This document shows positions 8,321-18,244 of a stretch of 64,000 bases of DNA, piece after piece. The notes beneath the pieces are model-generated. The model saw only the letters and a list, made by a program, of their open reading frames with translations. It ran no database searches and was not told the DNA's origin. The number at the start of each line of letters is the position of its first letter. The first letter of the stretch is position 1. The DNA is taken from assembly GCF_012641405.1 (NCBI RefSeq), contig NZ_JABAII010000005.1:1-64000 (forward strand), in the 5' to 3' direction. This DNA comes from Rhizobium sp. P40RR-XXII. GTDB lineage: Bacteria; Pseudomonadota; Alphaproteobacteria; Rhizobiales; Rhizobiaceae. Made by a program: the position numbers and the translations under genes.

Positions 8321-9331
8321 ATGCGACGGAGAACACTGCTGAAGCTGGCTGCGCTTTCCACCATCGGCGTCCCTAGTACTCAGGCAGCGGCCACGCCCAA
8401 CTCATCGCTTTCGATCCGTAACTCGGAGTCTATCACCATGAATGACGTCATCATCATCGGCGGCAGCTTTGCTGGTTTAGCCGCCGCCCTGCAGCTTGGC
8501 CGTGCCCGCCGCAAAGTCATCGTTTTCGATACCGGCCTTCAGCGCAACCGCTTCGCTGGCCGCTCGCACGGTGTGCTCGGCCATGATGACAAGCCACCGT
8601 CCGACATCCTGGCCGAGGCTCGACAGCAACTCGCTCGCTACCCTGCGATCAAAATGGTCAATGCCCGCGCCGACAGCATCTCCGGCACCATCGATAATTT
8701 CTCCGTCCTCACTGGCGACGGTGAAACCGTCAGCGCGCGTCGCGTGGTCCTGAGCTATGGCGTTGTTGACCAAATGCCTGATGTGCGGGGTTTTGCCGAG
8801 AACTGGGGCACATCCGTCATTCCATGCCCATACTGCGATGGCTTCGAAGTTGCCGACCAGCATTGGGGACTCGTCTGGTCTGGCCCGCAGTCGATAAATC
8901 AGGTCAGGCTGTTTCACGATTGGACAGACAGATTGACCGTCTTCGGCAATGGTCACGATATTGCCGCCGATACGCGAGCCGATCTGGCGGCCCGCCATGC
9001 CCCTCTCGTTGATGGACGGATCACCGAAATAGTACGGCACGGGAGCCATGGCGCCACTATCAAGCTCGATACGGGAGCCGAGGGCGCGGTCGACATCCTG
9101 TTCGCGCATCCCCGCAACAAGCCGTCCGCAAGCCTGCATGACGCACTGGGCCTCGCCACGGTCAATACGCCAACCGGCATCGCGCTTAAGACCGATGAGC
9201 GCCGCGAGACAAGCATGCCAGGCATCTACGCTGCTGGTGACCTTGCCAATCCTGGCATCCCTTCGGTTACCACGGCGATATGGCAAGGCGCGAGCGCGGG
9301 TATCTTCGCTCAACAGTCGATGCTCACTTGA
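8321..9331 (+). CDS. Thioredoxin-reductase-like NAD(P)/FAD oxidoreductase
   Basis: This 336-residue protein has the two-dinucleotide-fold layout of class II thioredoxin reductases. An FAD-binding IIIGGSFAG follows an N-terminal extension, a CPYC redox motif (in IPCPYCDGFE) sits mid-protein, and the C-terminal GIYAAGDLAN is the second FAD contact. The NADPH-fold glycine motif is degenerate (WGLVWSGPQ), so cofactor preference is unclear. Two starts are plausible: ATG 8321 adds a twin-arginine-like leader (RRRTLLKLAALS), suggesting export, while ATG 8438 gives a cytosolic form starting MNDVIIIGG. It leads a likely three-gene operon under the divergent TetR protein. Confidence 0.85.
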   Translation: MRRRTLLKLAALSTIGVPSTQAAATPNSSLSIRNSESITMNDVIIIGGSFAGLAAALQLGRARRKVIVFDTGLQRNRFAGRSHGVLGHDDKPPSDILAEARQQLARYPAIKMVNARADSISGTIDNFSVLTGDGETVSARRVVLSYGVVDQMPDVRGFAENWGTSVIPCPYCDGFEVADQHWGLVWSGPQSINQVRLFHDWTDRLTVFGNGHDIAADTRADLAARHAPLVDGRITEIVRHGSHGATIKLDTGAEGAVDILFAHPRNKPSASLHDALGLATVNTPTGIALKTDERRETSMPGIYAAGDLANPGIPSVTTAIWQGASAGIFAQQSMLT

Positions 9332-9386
9332 GTCCAAGCAGCATTGATCTTCCTAGCTCAATTTTGCGACAGACAGGAGCGCCGCC

Positions 9387-9767
9387 ATGGCCGCCGCAAA
9401 ACCATTCATACCTCTCGACGAGAAATTCCCGTTTGACCGCCAACTCGGCATCGCGGCCGCGCCTCTCGTGCTCATCAACCTCTTCACAGTCGTCGATCGT
9501 GCAGATGAAGCGGGCTTCCTGGATGCTTTCAAGGCGGCTGCCGAGGTCGTATCGAAGGCGCCGGGCTTCATTTCCATGCAACTGCATCGAGCGATCGGCG
9601 ATAGCCCGACTTACCTGAACTATGTGATGTGGGAATCCACCGAGGCGGTCCGCGCAGCCTTCACTGATCCCGAGTTCCTCGCGAAACTTCCAGGATATCC
9701 GTCATCGGTCGAAGCAAGACCGCACCTGTTCCAAAAGGTCGCCGTCCCCGGTTTTTGTCCGGCCTGA
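9387..9767 (+). CDS. ABM-domain (antibiotic biosynthesis monooxygenase-like) protein
   Basis: A 126-residue ABM ferredoxin-like-fold protein. The segment LVLINLFTVVDRADEAGFL, then APGFISMQLHRA and YLNYVMWES, follows the strand-helix-strand pattern of the family, whose small dimeric members oxidise quinones or aromatics without a cofactor, or degrade haem. The start at 9387 follows AGGAGC (9373-9378). It lies 55 bases after the flavoprotein gene and should be co-transcribed with it. Oxidation or detoxification of a quinone-like compound is an inference from the domain and its neighbours. Confidence 0.82.
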   Translation: MAAAKPFIPLDEKFPFDRQLGIAAAPLVLINLFTVVDRADEAGFLDAFKAAAEVVSKAPGFISMQLHRAIGDSPTYLNYVMWESTEAVRAAFTDPEFLAKLPGYPSSVEARPHLFQKVAVPGFCPA

Positions 9768-9786
9768 CCCGGGGCACATGCTCGGG

Positions 9787-9828
9787 GCGACGGCGGGTAT
9801 TGGGGCCCAGCAGTCGATGCTGGTTTGA
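9787..9828 (+). pseudogene. 3'-end scrap of a second thioredoxin-reductase-like gene
   Basis: These 42 bases translate to ATAGIGAQQSMLV and stop, nearly the same as the ASAGIFAQQSMLT end of the flavoprotein ending at 9331; about 31 of 42 bases agree. There is no room for the rest of the gene. It marks either a decayed tandem duplication or replacement of a homologous flavoprotein gene upstream of the methyltransferase-like gene. Confidence 0.65.
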
Positions 9829-9838
9829 GAGGATGAGC

Positions 9839-10312
9839 ATGGCAGTCAAACCGGACAGCGCTGGTGTGCGCTTCCCCCCGCCCCTGATCTATCTGGGAGC
9901 GCTGCTGTTTGGGCTGGCGGCGGAGCGGTTCGTCGCCCTGCGCTCTTTCGGCATCGACTGGCGGTTGCTGTTCGCGACGGGCGCGCTGCTGTTCGTTGCC
10001 GGCGCAGCAATGATGCTTGCGGCAGCGGGGCTGTTCCGGCGGTTAGGCACCAACGCGCCACCGTCTCGTCCAACGACCAAGAGCGCGACGACAGGACCCT
10101 ATCGGTGGACCCGCAATCCCATGTATCTCGCCATGGCGGTTATCTACGCCGGCCTTGCGATCGGCTTCGACGGGCCAGTTGCCTTCGCCCTATTGCCCAT
10201 GGTGCTGATCGTAATCCAGACCCAGGTAATCGCCCGCGAAGAACGCTATCTGGAAACAAAATTCGGCGAAGAGTACCGGAGCTATAAGGCCAGGGTTCGC
10301 CGCCGGTTCTGA
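9839..10312 (+). CDS. Isoprenylcysteine methyltransferase-like (ICMT/PEMT fold) membrane protein
   Basis: A 157-residue integral membrane protein with four hydrophobic segments (about residues 15-30, 42-65, 98-112, 113-130). The GPYRWTRNPMYLA segment followed by EERYLETKFGEEYRSY is the hallmark of the isoprenylcysteine/phospholipid methyltransferase family, where these residues bind S-adenosylmethionine. Bacterial substrates are mostly unknown. The ATG at 9839 has GAGAGG (9827-9832) at proper distance. It follows the scrap at 9787-9828 and is likely read with the upstream two genes. Confidence 0.85.
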   Translation: MAVKPDSAGVRFPPPLIYLGALLFGLAAERFVALRSFGIDWRLLFATGALLFVAGAAMMLAAAGLFRRLGTNAPPSRPTTKSATTGPYRWTRNPMYLAMAVIYAGLAIGFDGPVAFALLPMVLIVIQTQVIAREERYLETKFGEEYRSYKARVRRRF

Positions 10313-10595
10313 CTATTCCCTGCTACGGCACCGAAGCCAGTGTTGGCATCCTTCATGCGGCCGCTCTTCGGGATGCATGGCATACATGAACTTGGCTAAC
10401 GTCGGATTGACTTGCCAGACAGCGCCTTCACTCGCCGCGGGGCGGTGATCCCACTCGCAACAGGCAACAAATCGTTGACAAGCTGGGCTGTTCCCATGGA
10501 TGGCATCAACGCCGTGATCGCTATTGGCGCGAAGCCGCCGAAGCCTTCGCCTTGACAGGATGCGAACCAGTGACCACAGTTTTCAAAACTGAATA

Positions 10596-13500
10596 TCAAT
10601 GAAAATTTCTGCTCTTCACCTTCAACGTATCGATGTGAAGATCGGGTGTGAACATATCCCGTGGAACGACCGGCTTCGGCCTGTCGCGTGAATCCGGCAC
10701 GCCGCCGCCATGGGCAAATTCATCGCCTCTCCCGGTCGGCAGCCTGAAGTCCGTATCACGATCAGCAAGCCCGACCAGGTCACCGGAAAGGTCGAACAAC
10801 TGCTGTGCGACGAGATGCACGACCTCCCCTTCCCGCTGGATGCGCCCATTGATCGCCATCATCGATGATCCCAGCACCACGCGCCTGCGTTTCTCAAACA
10901 ATGTGGGCCAGACAACGATATTTGCCGGCCCCGTCTCGTCCTCGATGGTGATGAACATCACTCCCTTGGCCGATCCTGGTTTTTGCCGAACTAACACGAG
11001 GCCGGCCGTGTAAACCCACCGCCCATCCCGGGCATTCATCGCCTCACCACAGGGAATGATGTTTCGTGCCGACAGGTCCTTGCGCAGAAACGCGACCGGA
11101 TGTTGCCGCAAAGTCAGTCCGGTATGGCTGTAGTCCTCAATGACGTTGTGGCCGTCGGTCATTTGCCGAAGAGCCACCTTCGGCTCCTGCTGCTCGGCAA
11201 TGGCCGCCATCTCGCGTTCGGCCGCGGCGGCAAATAAGGGCAAGGGCTCGTCGCGCAGCGCCTTGATCGCCCAAAGCGCATCGCGCCGCTCAAGTTTGAG
11301 CGAGGGCAGAAACGCATCGGCCTCCGCGAGCTGGACAAGCGCTTCCGTCGGCACACCGGACCGGCGCCACATGTCGTCGACAGAGGCGAACGGGCTGTTC
11401 ATGCGCGCTGCGACAATCCGCGCCGCATCGGCGACTGCCAGTCCCCTCACCTGCCGAAACCCCAGCCGGACCGCATGCCGATCGGCGCTGCCAATCCTTT
11501 CTAGCGTGCAGTCCCAGCGCGAACGGTTGACGCAGACCGGTCGCACCTCGACTTCATGCTTGATCGCATCCCCGACGATCTGGGCGGGGGCATAGAAGCC
11601 CATTGGCTGGCTGTTCAAAAGCGCTGCACAAAAGACATCCGGATAATGGCACTTGATGTAGTTCGAGGCGTAGGCGATCAGCGCGAAGGAGGCCGCATGG
11701 CTTTCCGGGAAGCCGTAGGAGCCGAAGCCTTCGAGTTGCGAAAAGGTCTTCTCTGCGAATTCCGGCGTGTAGCCGTTCTTGACCATTCCCGACACCAGCT
11801 TGTCCTTGAACCTCGAGACGCCGCCGGTAAATTTGAAGGTTGCCATCGACTTGCGCAGCTGATCGGCCTCGCCGCCGGTAAAGCCGGCGCAGACCATCGC
11901 CACCCGCATCGCCGACTCCTGGAACAAGGGTACACCGAGCGTCTTGCCGAGCACGGCTTCCAATTCGGGCGTCGGGTACTCGACAGCCTCCTTGCCTTCC
12001 CGCCGGCGAAGATAGGGATGCACCATGTCACCCTGGATAGGTCCAGGCCGGACGATCGCAACCTGCACAACAAGGTCGTAAAATGTGCGCGGCTTCAGGC
12101 GCGGCAGCATCGCCATCTGGGCTCGGCTTTCGATCTGGAAGGTGCCGAGCGTATCGGCCTTACGGATCATCGCATAGGTCGCGGGGTCCTCCTGCTCGAT
12201 TTTCGACAGGTCGAGATCGCGGTCCTTGTGATCGCGGATCAGATCGAAGGCCTTGGCCATGCAGGTCAGCATGCCGAGCGCCAGGATGTCCACCTTCATG
12301 AACTTCAGAGCTTCGACGTCGTCCTTGTCCCAATCGATGATCTGCCGATCCTTCATCGTCGCCGGTTCGATCGGCACCAGATCGTCGAGCCGATCATGGG
12401 TGAGGACAAAGCCGCCGGGATGCTGGCCCAGGTGCCGCGGGGCGCCCATCAGCTGCTGCGCCAGTTTGAGGGTTAGCACCAGACGGCGGTCGTCGGGATT
12501 GAGGTTGAGCTCGCGGATATTGCGGTCTGGAACCTCTTCCGACCACGACCACATGCCGGACGACAAGGCCTTGATCACGTCCTCCGGCAGGCCGAGTGCC
12601 TTACCAACGTCGCGGATCGCGCCGCGAGCTCGATAGCGGGTCACGGTGGCGCAGAGTGCCGCCTTTTCCCGGCTGTAGGTCTGGTAGATCCACTGGATCA
12701 CCTCCTCTCGTCGCTCGTGCTCGAAATCGACGTCGATATCCGGCGGCTCGTCGCGCTCCTGGCTGACAAATCGTTCGAACAGAAGATCGTTGGTCGAGGG
12801 ATCGATGCTGGTGATGCCGAGAATGTAGCACACGGCGCTGTTGGCCGCAGACCCCCTGCCCTGGCAGAGAATGCCTTGCGAGCGCGCATAGCGCACGATC
12901 GAGAAGACCGTGAGAAAATAGGGGGCGTATTTCATGGTGCGGATGAGATCGAGCTCGTGGCGCACGGTCTTCAGAACATCTGGCGGCAGACCTTCGGGAT
13001 AGCGGTCCGGCACGCATTCCCAGACATAATGCTCGAGCGACGCCTGGGCATCCTTGCCCGGCACGATCGCCTCCTCTGGATATTGGTAGGTCAACTCTTC
13101 AAGCGAGAATTTGCACCGACGGACGATCTCCATCGTCCGGGCAAGCGCCTCCGGGTAGCGCGGAAACAGCCGCTCCATTTCTTCCGGCGGCTTCAGGTAT
13201 CGGTCGGCATGACGCTCGCGCTCGAAACCGACCTCGTCGATCGTCGTGCGGGTGCGGATGCAGGTGACGATGTCCTGCAGCTGCCGCCGGCCCGGCTCAT
13301 GGAAGAGGACATCATTGGTGACCACCGTCTTCACCCTGAACCGGGCAGCGAGGTTGGAGATCTCATGCAGCCGCATCTGGTCGTTCTGCCGACGCCGAAG
13401 GCATAGCGACACATAGGCTCGGTCGCCAAACACCTCGCCCATCTTGCGCAGCTGGATCGCACAGAGGTCATCGGGCAGATCCGGGACCAGGATCCCGATC

Positions 13501-13853
13501 ATGCCCTCGGCATAGGCGATGACGTCGTCCCAGTGCAGGATGCAGTTGTTCTTGCCGCCGCGGGACTTGCCAAGCGTGATCAGACGCGTGAGCCTGGAAT
13601 AGGCGGCTCGGTCTGTCGGGTAAACCAGCAACGACATGCCATCAGCCAGATCGAGCCGGCAACCGACGACGAGGCGCAATCCGGTGGCGCGCGATGCCTC
13701 AAGCGCCCGCACAATCCCGGCCAGTGAGTTGCGATCGACGATGCCGAGGGCTTCGATGCCGAGCGTCTTGGCGGTTTCGAACAATTCCTGCGCCGAGCTT
13801 GCACCGCGAAGGAAGGAAAAATGGGTGGTGACCTGCAGCTCGGCGTAGCTCAT
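10596..13853 (-). CDS. dnaE2: Error-prone DNA polymerase DnaE2 (ImuC)
   Basis: The 1085-residue C-family polymerase of the alphaproteobacterial mutasome. An N-terminal PHP domain ([20 protein letters not shown]) is followed by the polymerase core with the [11 protein letters not shown] metal-binding motif near residue 368, then helix-hairpin-helix and OB-fold regions. It extends DNA past lesions with ImuA and ImuB, producing damage-induced mutations. It is the third gene of imuA-imuB-dnaE2, and its ATG overlaps the imuB stop by four bases (ATGA, 13850-13853), so translation is coupled. Induction should come from the LexA box upstream of imuA. Confidence 0.96.
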   Translation of the reverse strand: MSYAELQVTTHFSFLRGASSAQELFETAKTLGIEALGIVDRNSLAGIVRALEASRATGLRLVVGCRLDLADGMSLLVYPTDRAAYSRLTRLITLGKSRGGKNNCILHWDDVIAYAEGMIGILVPDLPDDLCAIQLRKMGEVFGDRAYVSLCLRRRQNDQMRLHEISNLAARFRVKTVVTNDVLFHEPGRRQLQDIVTCIRTRTTIDEVGFERERHADRYLKPPEEMERLFPRYPEALARTMEIVRRCKFSLEELTYQYPEEAIVPGKDAQASLEHYVWECVPDRYPEGLPPDVLKTVRHELDLIRTMKYAPYFLTVFSIVRYARSQGILCQGRGSAANSAVCYILGITSIDPSTNDLLFERFVSQERDEPPDIDVDFEHERREEVIQWIYQTYSREKAALCATVTRYRARGAIRDVGKALGLPEDVIKALSSGMWSWSEEVPDRNIRELNLNPDDRRLVLTLKLAQQLMGAPRHLGQHPGGFVLTHDRLDDLVPIEPATMKDRQIIDWDKDDVEALKFMKVDILALGMLTCMAKAFDLIRDHKDRDLDLSKIEQEDPATYAMIRKADTLGTFQIESRAQMAMLPRLKPRTFYDLVVQVAIVRPGPIQGDMVHPYLRRREGKEAVEYPTPELEAVLGKTLGVPLFQESAMRVAMVCAGFTGGEADQLRKSMATFKFTGGVSRFKDKLVSGMVKNGYTPEFAEKTFSQLEGFGSYGFPESHAASFALIAYASNYIKCHYPDVFCAALLNSQPMGFYAPAQIVGDAIKHEVEVRPVCVNRSRWDCTLERIGSADRHAVRLGFRQVRGLAVADAARIVAARMNSPFASVDDMWRRSGVPTEALVQLAEADAFLPSLKLERRDALWAIKALRDEPLPLFAAAAEREMAAIAEQQEPKVALRQMTDGHNVIEDYSHTGLTLRQHPVAFLRKDLSARNIIPCGEAMNARDGRWVYTAGLVLVRQKPGSAKGVMFITIEDETGPANIVVWPTLFEKRRRVVLGSSMMAINGRIQREGEVVHLVAQQLFDLSGDLVGLADRDTDFRLPTGRGDEFAHGGGVPDSRDRPKPVVPRDMFTPDLHIDTLKVKSRNFH

Positions 13854-15361
13854 GCGAAGATCCCATGGCAGAACCAGCGGTGGGACCCGGTTTCCGGATC
13901 GATGCCGTCACCGGAGCGAAAGACCCAGAGACGTTCGCCAGCCTCGTCTTCGATGACGAAGTAGTCCCGCACCGCCTCCATCTCGGCGTCGCGCTGCCAC
14001 CACTCCCCAAAAATGCGCTCAGGGCCATCAGCCCGTTTGACCTTGCGGCGCTTGCCACGCCAGGTGATCGAGACGGGCGGCCGGTCCGGCAGCAAGGCGA
14101 TCGCCTCGATCAACTCCGGACGGGCCAGCAGGCGGACTGGCCGGCGCCAATGGCTGACCCAGCTGACGTCGACCGGATCGGCCACGGCGCTGATCCGCTG
14201 GACAGAGCGCTCGGGCACATCAGAGGCAACAGGCGCCACCCGATAGACCCGCTGACCGCGGTTGCCATAGATATCGATCAGCGGCGTGACGTCGGTGACC
14301 TCCTCCTCGACCAGCGACGAGGAATTCTGGCGCTCCTCCAGCGGCTCGGCCATGACCGCAACCAAGGTCAGCTTCTCGATGCCGAAGCCGGGCTCGATCT
14401 TTTCCGTGCGGTCGCGGAAGAGTTTTGTCAGCCAGGCGACGTCGCGCACCGGCTTCACCGTCCCGGCGCGGATCGCCTGCCTGCTGCCATCGACCTTCTC
14501 GACGATCAGGTCAGCGCGTCGAACGCCGAGGCCACGCCTTTGCAGCTCCTCGATCAGTTGCACGACCAGCCGGCCGACATATTTGTTGATCGTCTCGGCT
14601 GCCCCGATCGGTTCTGCAAAGGCTCTGGAGACCTCGACGAGCTCGGCGGTACGGATCGGATCGATCGGCTCCGACAATCGGCCGAATGTCTGGTCGAGCC
14701 GCCGGCCGATTTCCGGACCGAAACGTAGCGTCAGCGGCGCGCGCGGCGTATTGGCCAATTCTCCGATCGTCTGGAAACCGAGCGTGCGCAGATCGCTGAC
14801 GACCTTTCCCGGAAGACGCAACAGCGATAACGGCAGCTTCTCGACAGCGCGGACGGATTCACCGATCGGCACGATGACCGTCTCGCGGCTGATGGCACGG
14901 GCACAGGCGTGTGCCGCGCCCCAAGTGTCGGCGACTGCAACGCGGGCGGTAAGCTTTTTTGCCAGGAACTGGTTGGCGATCCTCGTCACCATCGGCAGCT
15001 CGCCCCCCTGCAGGTGATCGGCACCCTCTGTGTCCATGACAATGCCGTCGATCCCATCGACTGCGACGATCGGAGAGTAGAGCGTCAGCGCCCAGAGCGT
15101 GATGCGCTCGAGTGCTGCGGCATCCGCTGCCGGATCCGCATCGACTAGCATCAGGCCACGGAACAGCGCCTGCGCTTTGGCAGCTGGCATGCCGACATGC
15201 ACGCCGGCTTTTCTGGCGGCCGCGTCGGCCGCCGACACCCAGCGTTTCGAACCGCTCCTGGCGATCACGGCGATCGCCTGTTCAGGCGAAATCGAGGGAT
15301 CGGCGCGACGAATGCGATCCGTCGGAAGATCCGGAAGATAGATCGAGACGACCCTTGTCAT
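13850..15361 (-). CDS. imuB: ImuB, catalytically inactive Y-family polymerase homologue
   Basis: A 503-residue Y-family-like protein starting [19 protein letters not shown]. The catalytic carboxylates expected near the N-terminus of DinB-type polymerases are not visible, as is usual for ImuB, which serves as the hub linking ImuA, DnaE2 and the beta clamp. The fingers/palm region ([19 protein letters not shown]) and little-finger-like region are recognisable. The start overlaps the last 80 bases of imuA in another frame; the end overlaps dnaE2 by ATGA. The three genes form one translationally coupled SOS operon. Confidence 0.94.
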   Translation of the reverse strand: MTRVVSIYLPDLPTDRIRRADPSISPEQAIAVIARSGSKRWVSAADAAARKAGVHVGMPAAKAQALFRGLMLVDADPAADAAALERITLWALTLYSPIVAVDGIDGIVMDTEGADHLQGGELPMVTRIANQFLAKKLTARVAVADTWGAAHACARAISRETVIVPIGESVRAVEKLPLSLLRLPGKVVSDLRTLGFQTIGELANTPRAPLTLRFGPEIGRRLDQTFGRLSEPIDPIRTAELVEVSRAFAEPIGAAETINKYVGRLVVQLIEELQRRGLGVRRADLIVEKVDGSRQAIRAGTVKPVRDVAWLTKLFRDRTEKIEPGFGIEKLTLVAVMAEPLEERQNSSSLVEEEVTDVTPLIDIYGNRGQRVYRVAPVASDVPERSVQRISAVADPVDVSWVSHWRRPVRLLARPELIEAIALLPDRPPVSITWRGKRRKVKRADGPERIFGEWWQRDAEMEAVRDYFVIEDEAGERLWVFRSGDGIDPETGSHRWFCHGIFA

Positions 15362-16046
15362 CGCACGCCCTCACGAGAAACTCAGCACATTCACCCGCTT
15401 TCACGCGCATCAATTCCAGCAACCATTGCGCCCTGCCGACACCCGGTACTGGCAACTCCTCCGATGGCATGACGCTGACCCGCCACCGTGTGGTCGAAGC
15501 CGTCGGCTGCCCGAAATCGTTCGCCTCCGTCTGCCGTCGCCATCGTCGGACGGCGAGCGCCATCGTCCCTGTTTTCTCGGCCGCCAGCTGCAGCCGGCGA
15601 GAGCTGACCATCGGCAGGCGAACGAGTTCACCGACCACCGCGCCGAGCCCGCCGAAGGAGAGCCCTTCTTCCATATTGGCGAGCACGTCTTCCTCCTTGT
15701 CGGACTCGACGAAGATCACCCGGTCAGGATGGAGACCGACCTCAGCGAGTGCTGGAAAAAACAGGTCCGGCCGCGTCAGGCACCAGACCACGGGACCTTT
15801 GGTGCGGGCCGCAATTCCCGCTGCGCATAGCGCTGCCGCCGCCCCGTCGACGGTCCCGGCTCCGCCACCTGCAAATTCGTGCAACGCGCCGAAGGCCAGA
15901 CCACCTCCCGGAAGGACTGCATCGATTTCCGGCACGCCGAAGGCAAGACAGCCAGCCTTTTTGGCTGACACGCCCTCCAGCGAGGCGATGCGCTCGCGCA
16001 GAGCGGAAATCACATTGGAAACCCCGTAGGCACGGGCAGCAGTCAT
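15282..16046 (-). CDS. imuA: ImuA, RecA-like mutasome component
   Basis: A 254-residue RecA/SulA-like protein, first gene of the mutasome operon. The core begins LAFGVPEIDAVLPGGGLAFGALHEF, the typical ImuA version of the RecA N-terminal ATPase region; the classical GxxxxGK[ST] P-loop is not preserved. It inhibits or remodels RecA filaments while recruiting ImuB and DnaE2. The ATG at 16046 is 61 bases from a LexA box. Its 3' end overlaps imuB by 80 bases in another frame, an unusually long overlap. Confidence 0.93.
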   Translation of the reverse strand: MTAARAYGVSNVISALRERIASLEGVSAKKAGCLAFGVPEIDAVLPGGGLAFGALHEFAGGGAGTVDGAAAALCAAGIAARTKGPVVWCLTRPDLFFPALAEVGLHPDRVIFVESDKEEDVLANMEEGLSFGGLGAVVGELVRLPMVSSRRLQLAAEKTGTMALAVRRWRRQTEANDFGQPTASTTRWRVSVMPSEELPVPGVGRAQWLLELMRVKAGECAEFLVRACDDKGRLDLSSGSSDGSHSSRRSLDFA

Positions 16047-16106
16047 CGTTCACGGCTCCCTTCAAGGTCGTGTTGGCGGCCGACATCATGTCGATCAAAT
16101 GCAGAT

Positions 16107-16121
16107 GTTCTGTATCTGTTC
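16107..16121 (-). promoter_or_regulatory. LexA (SOS) box upstream of imuA-imuB-dnaE2
   Basis: GTTCTGTATCTGTTC is an exact GTTC-N7-GTTC, the direct-repeat LexA operator of alphaproteobacteria. It lies 60-75 bases upstream of imuA, where repression of a promoter reading leftward is expected. I saw no second such box before the ligase (16328) or SRAP (17442) genes. Confidence 0.85.
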
Positions 16122-16327
16122 CCGAACATTGAAAGAGTCAAGCAACCGGAAGAATGGGAATATTATCCTGAACATTAGGAATCGGAAGAATAGCCAGCGA
16201 AATCAGGCCCGTACCGCAACTGGAATTTTTTTCCGGGCGTCTCCGAGCGCTACTCCCTTTGTGTGAATTGCGGGGACAAGTTGCCAACGTCACAGTGTCT
16301 TTAAGATTTTTCTGCTGAACTGGGGCG

Positions 16328-17380
16328 ATGAAGAAGCCTCCGAGATCAAAACCCCTCCTTCGTGACGCCGAGGCTCCGATCCGCTCAAAGCCGCGCGTGA
16401 AGCGAAATCCCGCCCAGCCGCAGCTTCCTTTCGATCCGATGCCTGACCGCGTCGAGCCGGCGCTGGCGCAACTGAAGTCTCATCCCCCAAAGGGAAACGA
16501 ATGGAGCTGGGAGCTGAAGTGGGATGGCTATCGCCTTGCTGTGCATATCGAAGTGCAGGGGATCCGGGTCCTTACTCGTGGCGGCCATGATTGGACGCAC
16601 CGCTTTCCAGCAATCGTGGAGGCAGCCCGCGCGCTCGGACCGGCGACGATGATCATCGATGGCGAAGCCGTTGTGCTCGACGAAGAAGGGCGGCCGGATT
16701 TTGGGCTGTTGCAGCAATCGCTCGGCGCATCCGGCAAACAAGCTGGCAACCGTGCCTCCGACGCCGTCCTTTATGCTTTCGATCTTATCTATCTCGACGG
16801 ACACGACCTGCGCGGAGTCGAATTTCGATCGCGCCGGCATCTCCTCGCGGACACGTTGAACGGAAAAGATGGCGCTATCAGGCTGTCGGAGACACTTGAG
16901 GCCGAGCCAGCCCTCCTGCTTGAGCATGTCTGCCGTCTCGGCTTGGAAGGTATCGTTGGCAAGCACCTCGATCGGCCCTATCGCTCCGGCCGGACGGGCG
17001 ATTGGGTGAAGGTCAAATGCGTGCAGAGCGAGGCCTTCTTCGTTGTCGGTTATGAGATGTCGTCGGGGTTCCCGGCTGGTTTCGGCTCGTTGGTACTCGG
17101 CGCCTTTCGCGGAGCCGATCTCGTCCATGTTGGGAGCGTCGGCACGGGCTTCAAGGAAGCGGAGGCTATCCGGCTGCGGAAGATGCTGGACAAGCTGCGC
17201 TGGAAGCGGACGCAACCGCCGCTGCCCTATTCCGGAAATGCCGATATTGTCTGGGCCGAACCGACCCTGATCGCCGAGATCGAGTTTCGCGCCTGGACGG
17301 CGGACGGCAAACTTCGACATCCGTCCTACAAGGGTTTGCGAGAACGCCAGGACAATGCCGACGTCTTTCGGCTCGACTAG
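16328..17380 (+). CDS. ATP-dependent DNA ligase, LigD ligase-domain type
   Basis: A 350-residue ligase with a basic N-terminal tail (residues 1-35), then a nucleotidyltransferase domain with motif I ELKWDGYR (adenylated lysine K64), IIDGEAVVLD (motif III region), GLEGIVGK (motif IV) and WVKVKC (motif V), then an OB-fold ending in LRHPSYKGLRE. It matches the ligase module of bacterial NHEJ LigD, but the polymerase and nuclease modules are absent, and no Ku gene is in the window. Rhizobia often carry several such ligases on plasmids. It diverges from imuA with a spacer of about 280 bases. Nick or break sealing during damage repair is the likely role. Confidence 0.92.
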   Translation: MKKPPRSKPLLRDAEAPIRSKPRVKRNPAQPQLPFDPMPDRVEPALAQLKSHPPKGNEWSWELKWDGYRLAVHIEVQGIRVLTRGGHDWTHRFPAIVEAARALGPATMIIDGEAVVLDEEGRPDFGLLQQSLGASGKQAGNRASDAVLYAFDLIYLDGHDLRGVEFRSRRHLLADTLNGKDGAIRLSETLEAEPALLLEHVCRLGLEGIVGKHLDRPYRSGRTGDWVKVKCVQSEAFFVVGYEMSSGFPAGFGSLVLGAFRGADLVHVGSVGTGFKEAEAIRLRKMLDKLRWKRTQPPLPYSGNADIVWAEPTLIAEIEFRAWTADGKLRHPSYKGLRERQDNADVFRLD

Positions 17381-17441
17381 CGAAATCAGCGCTATGCGCT
17401 AGATTGTCGTCCATTCGAGCTCGGCGGAGTAGCTATCTGGC

Positions 17442-18215
17442 ATGTGCAACCTTTACCGCATGGAAGACAAGGACTGGGTCGCGAAATGGGCGCAGGACGC
17501 TGAAAGCCTGATCAACCTGATGCCGGCCTACCAGATGAACCCGGATCAGATGGGGCCAATCGTCCGGAACACGGCAGAAGGCAAGAAACAGCTCGTGCAT
17601 GCGCGCTGGGGTCTGCCATCGCCGCGCTTCGCACTCGAGAAGGCCGCCAAAGCCAAAGCCGAGAAGCTCCAGGCCAAGGGCAAGCCTTTCGATCTCGAAG
17701 AACTGATCCGCATGGAGGCTGACCGCGGTACGACTAACGTTCGCAAGCTCAATTTTCCGCACTGGAAACGCTGGTTCGGTGTCGAAAATAGATGCCTCGT
17801 CCCGGTCACCAGCTTCGCCGAACCGGATCCAGCGAGCAAGCAAGAAGGTGGCAACGTCCCCAATGCCTGGTTTGCGCGCGATGAGGAAAAGTCGCTAATG
17901 TTTTTTGCGGGCATTCATGTGCCGCAATGGCAGAGCGTCCGAAAAGTCCGGGACGGGCTCACGACCGACGATCTCTATGGTTTCCTGACTACCGATCCCA
18001 ACGAACTGGTGAAGCCGATCCATGAGAAGGCCATGCCGGTCCTGTTGCTGTCGAAGGAAGAGACCGACATCTGGATGCGGGCGCCCTGGGATGAGGCCAA
18101 GGATCTGGCCCGCCCGTCGCAAATTGACGCGCTGATTATCTCGTCGCGCGAACCGTACGGGTCCACGATCGTCTCGACATCCGGAGAGCCGGTGGAACAG
18201 GGCAGTCTGCTGTAA
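17442..18215 (+). CDS. SRAP-family abasic-site processing protein (HMCES/YedK-like)
   Basis: A 257-residue protein beginning MCNLYRM: after removal of Met, Cys2 is the catalytic residue that forms a thiazolidine crosslink with abasic sites in single-stranded DNA. Other family landmarks are the Asn in TTNVRK, the Glu in VPVTSFAEPD, and the His in PIHEKAMPVLL. It is about 20-30 residues longer than E. coli YedK. It lies 61 bases after the ligase gene on the same strand, so the two may be co-transcribed. Together with the mutasome they make a damage-tolerance block. Confidence 0.93.
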   Translation: MCNLYRMEDKDWVAKWAQDAESLINLMPAYQMNPDQMGPIVRNTAEGKKQLVHARWGLPSPRFALEKAAKAKAEKLQAKGKPFDLEELIRMEADRGTTNVRKLNFPHWKRWFGVENRCLVPVTSFAEPDPASKQEGGNVPNAWFARDEEKSLMFFAGIHVPQWQSVRKVRDGLTTDDLYGFLTTDPNELVKPIHEKAMPVLLLSKEETDIWMRAPWDEAKDLARPSQIDALIISSREPYGSTIVSTSGEPVEQGSLL

Positions 18216-18244
18216 CGCCCGAACTCAAGCTTGATTGTATCGGA

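Noticed and set aside
10396..10599. 67-codon minus-strand frame after dnaE2
   Set aside because: No ribosome site or recognisable motif, and the opposite strand also has short protein-like frames; no basis to prefer either.
15112..16029. 305-codon open frame on the plus strand
   Set aside because: It lies opposite imuA and the start of imuB, has no ribosome site and a low-complexity arginine/serine/proline-rich translation typical of a shadow frame in high-GC DNA.
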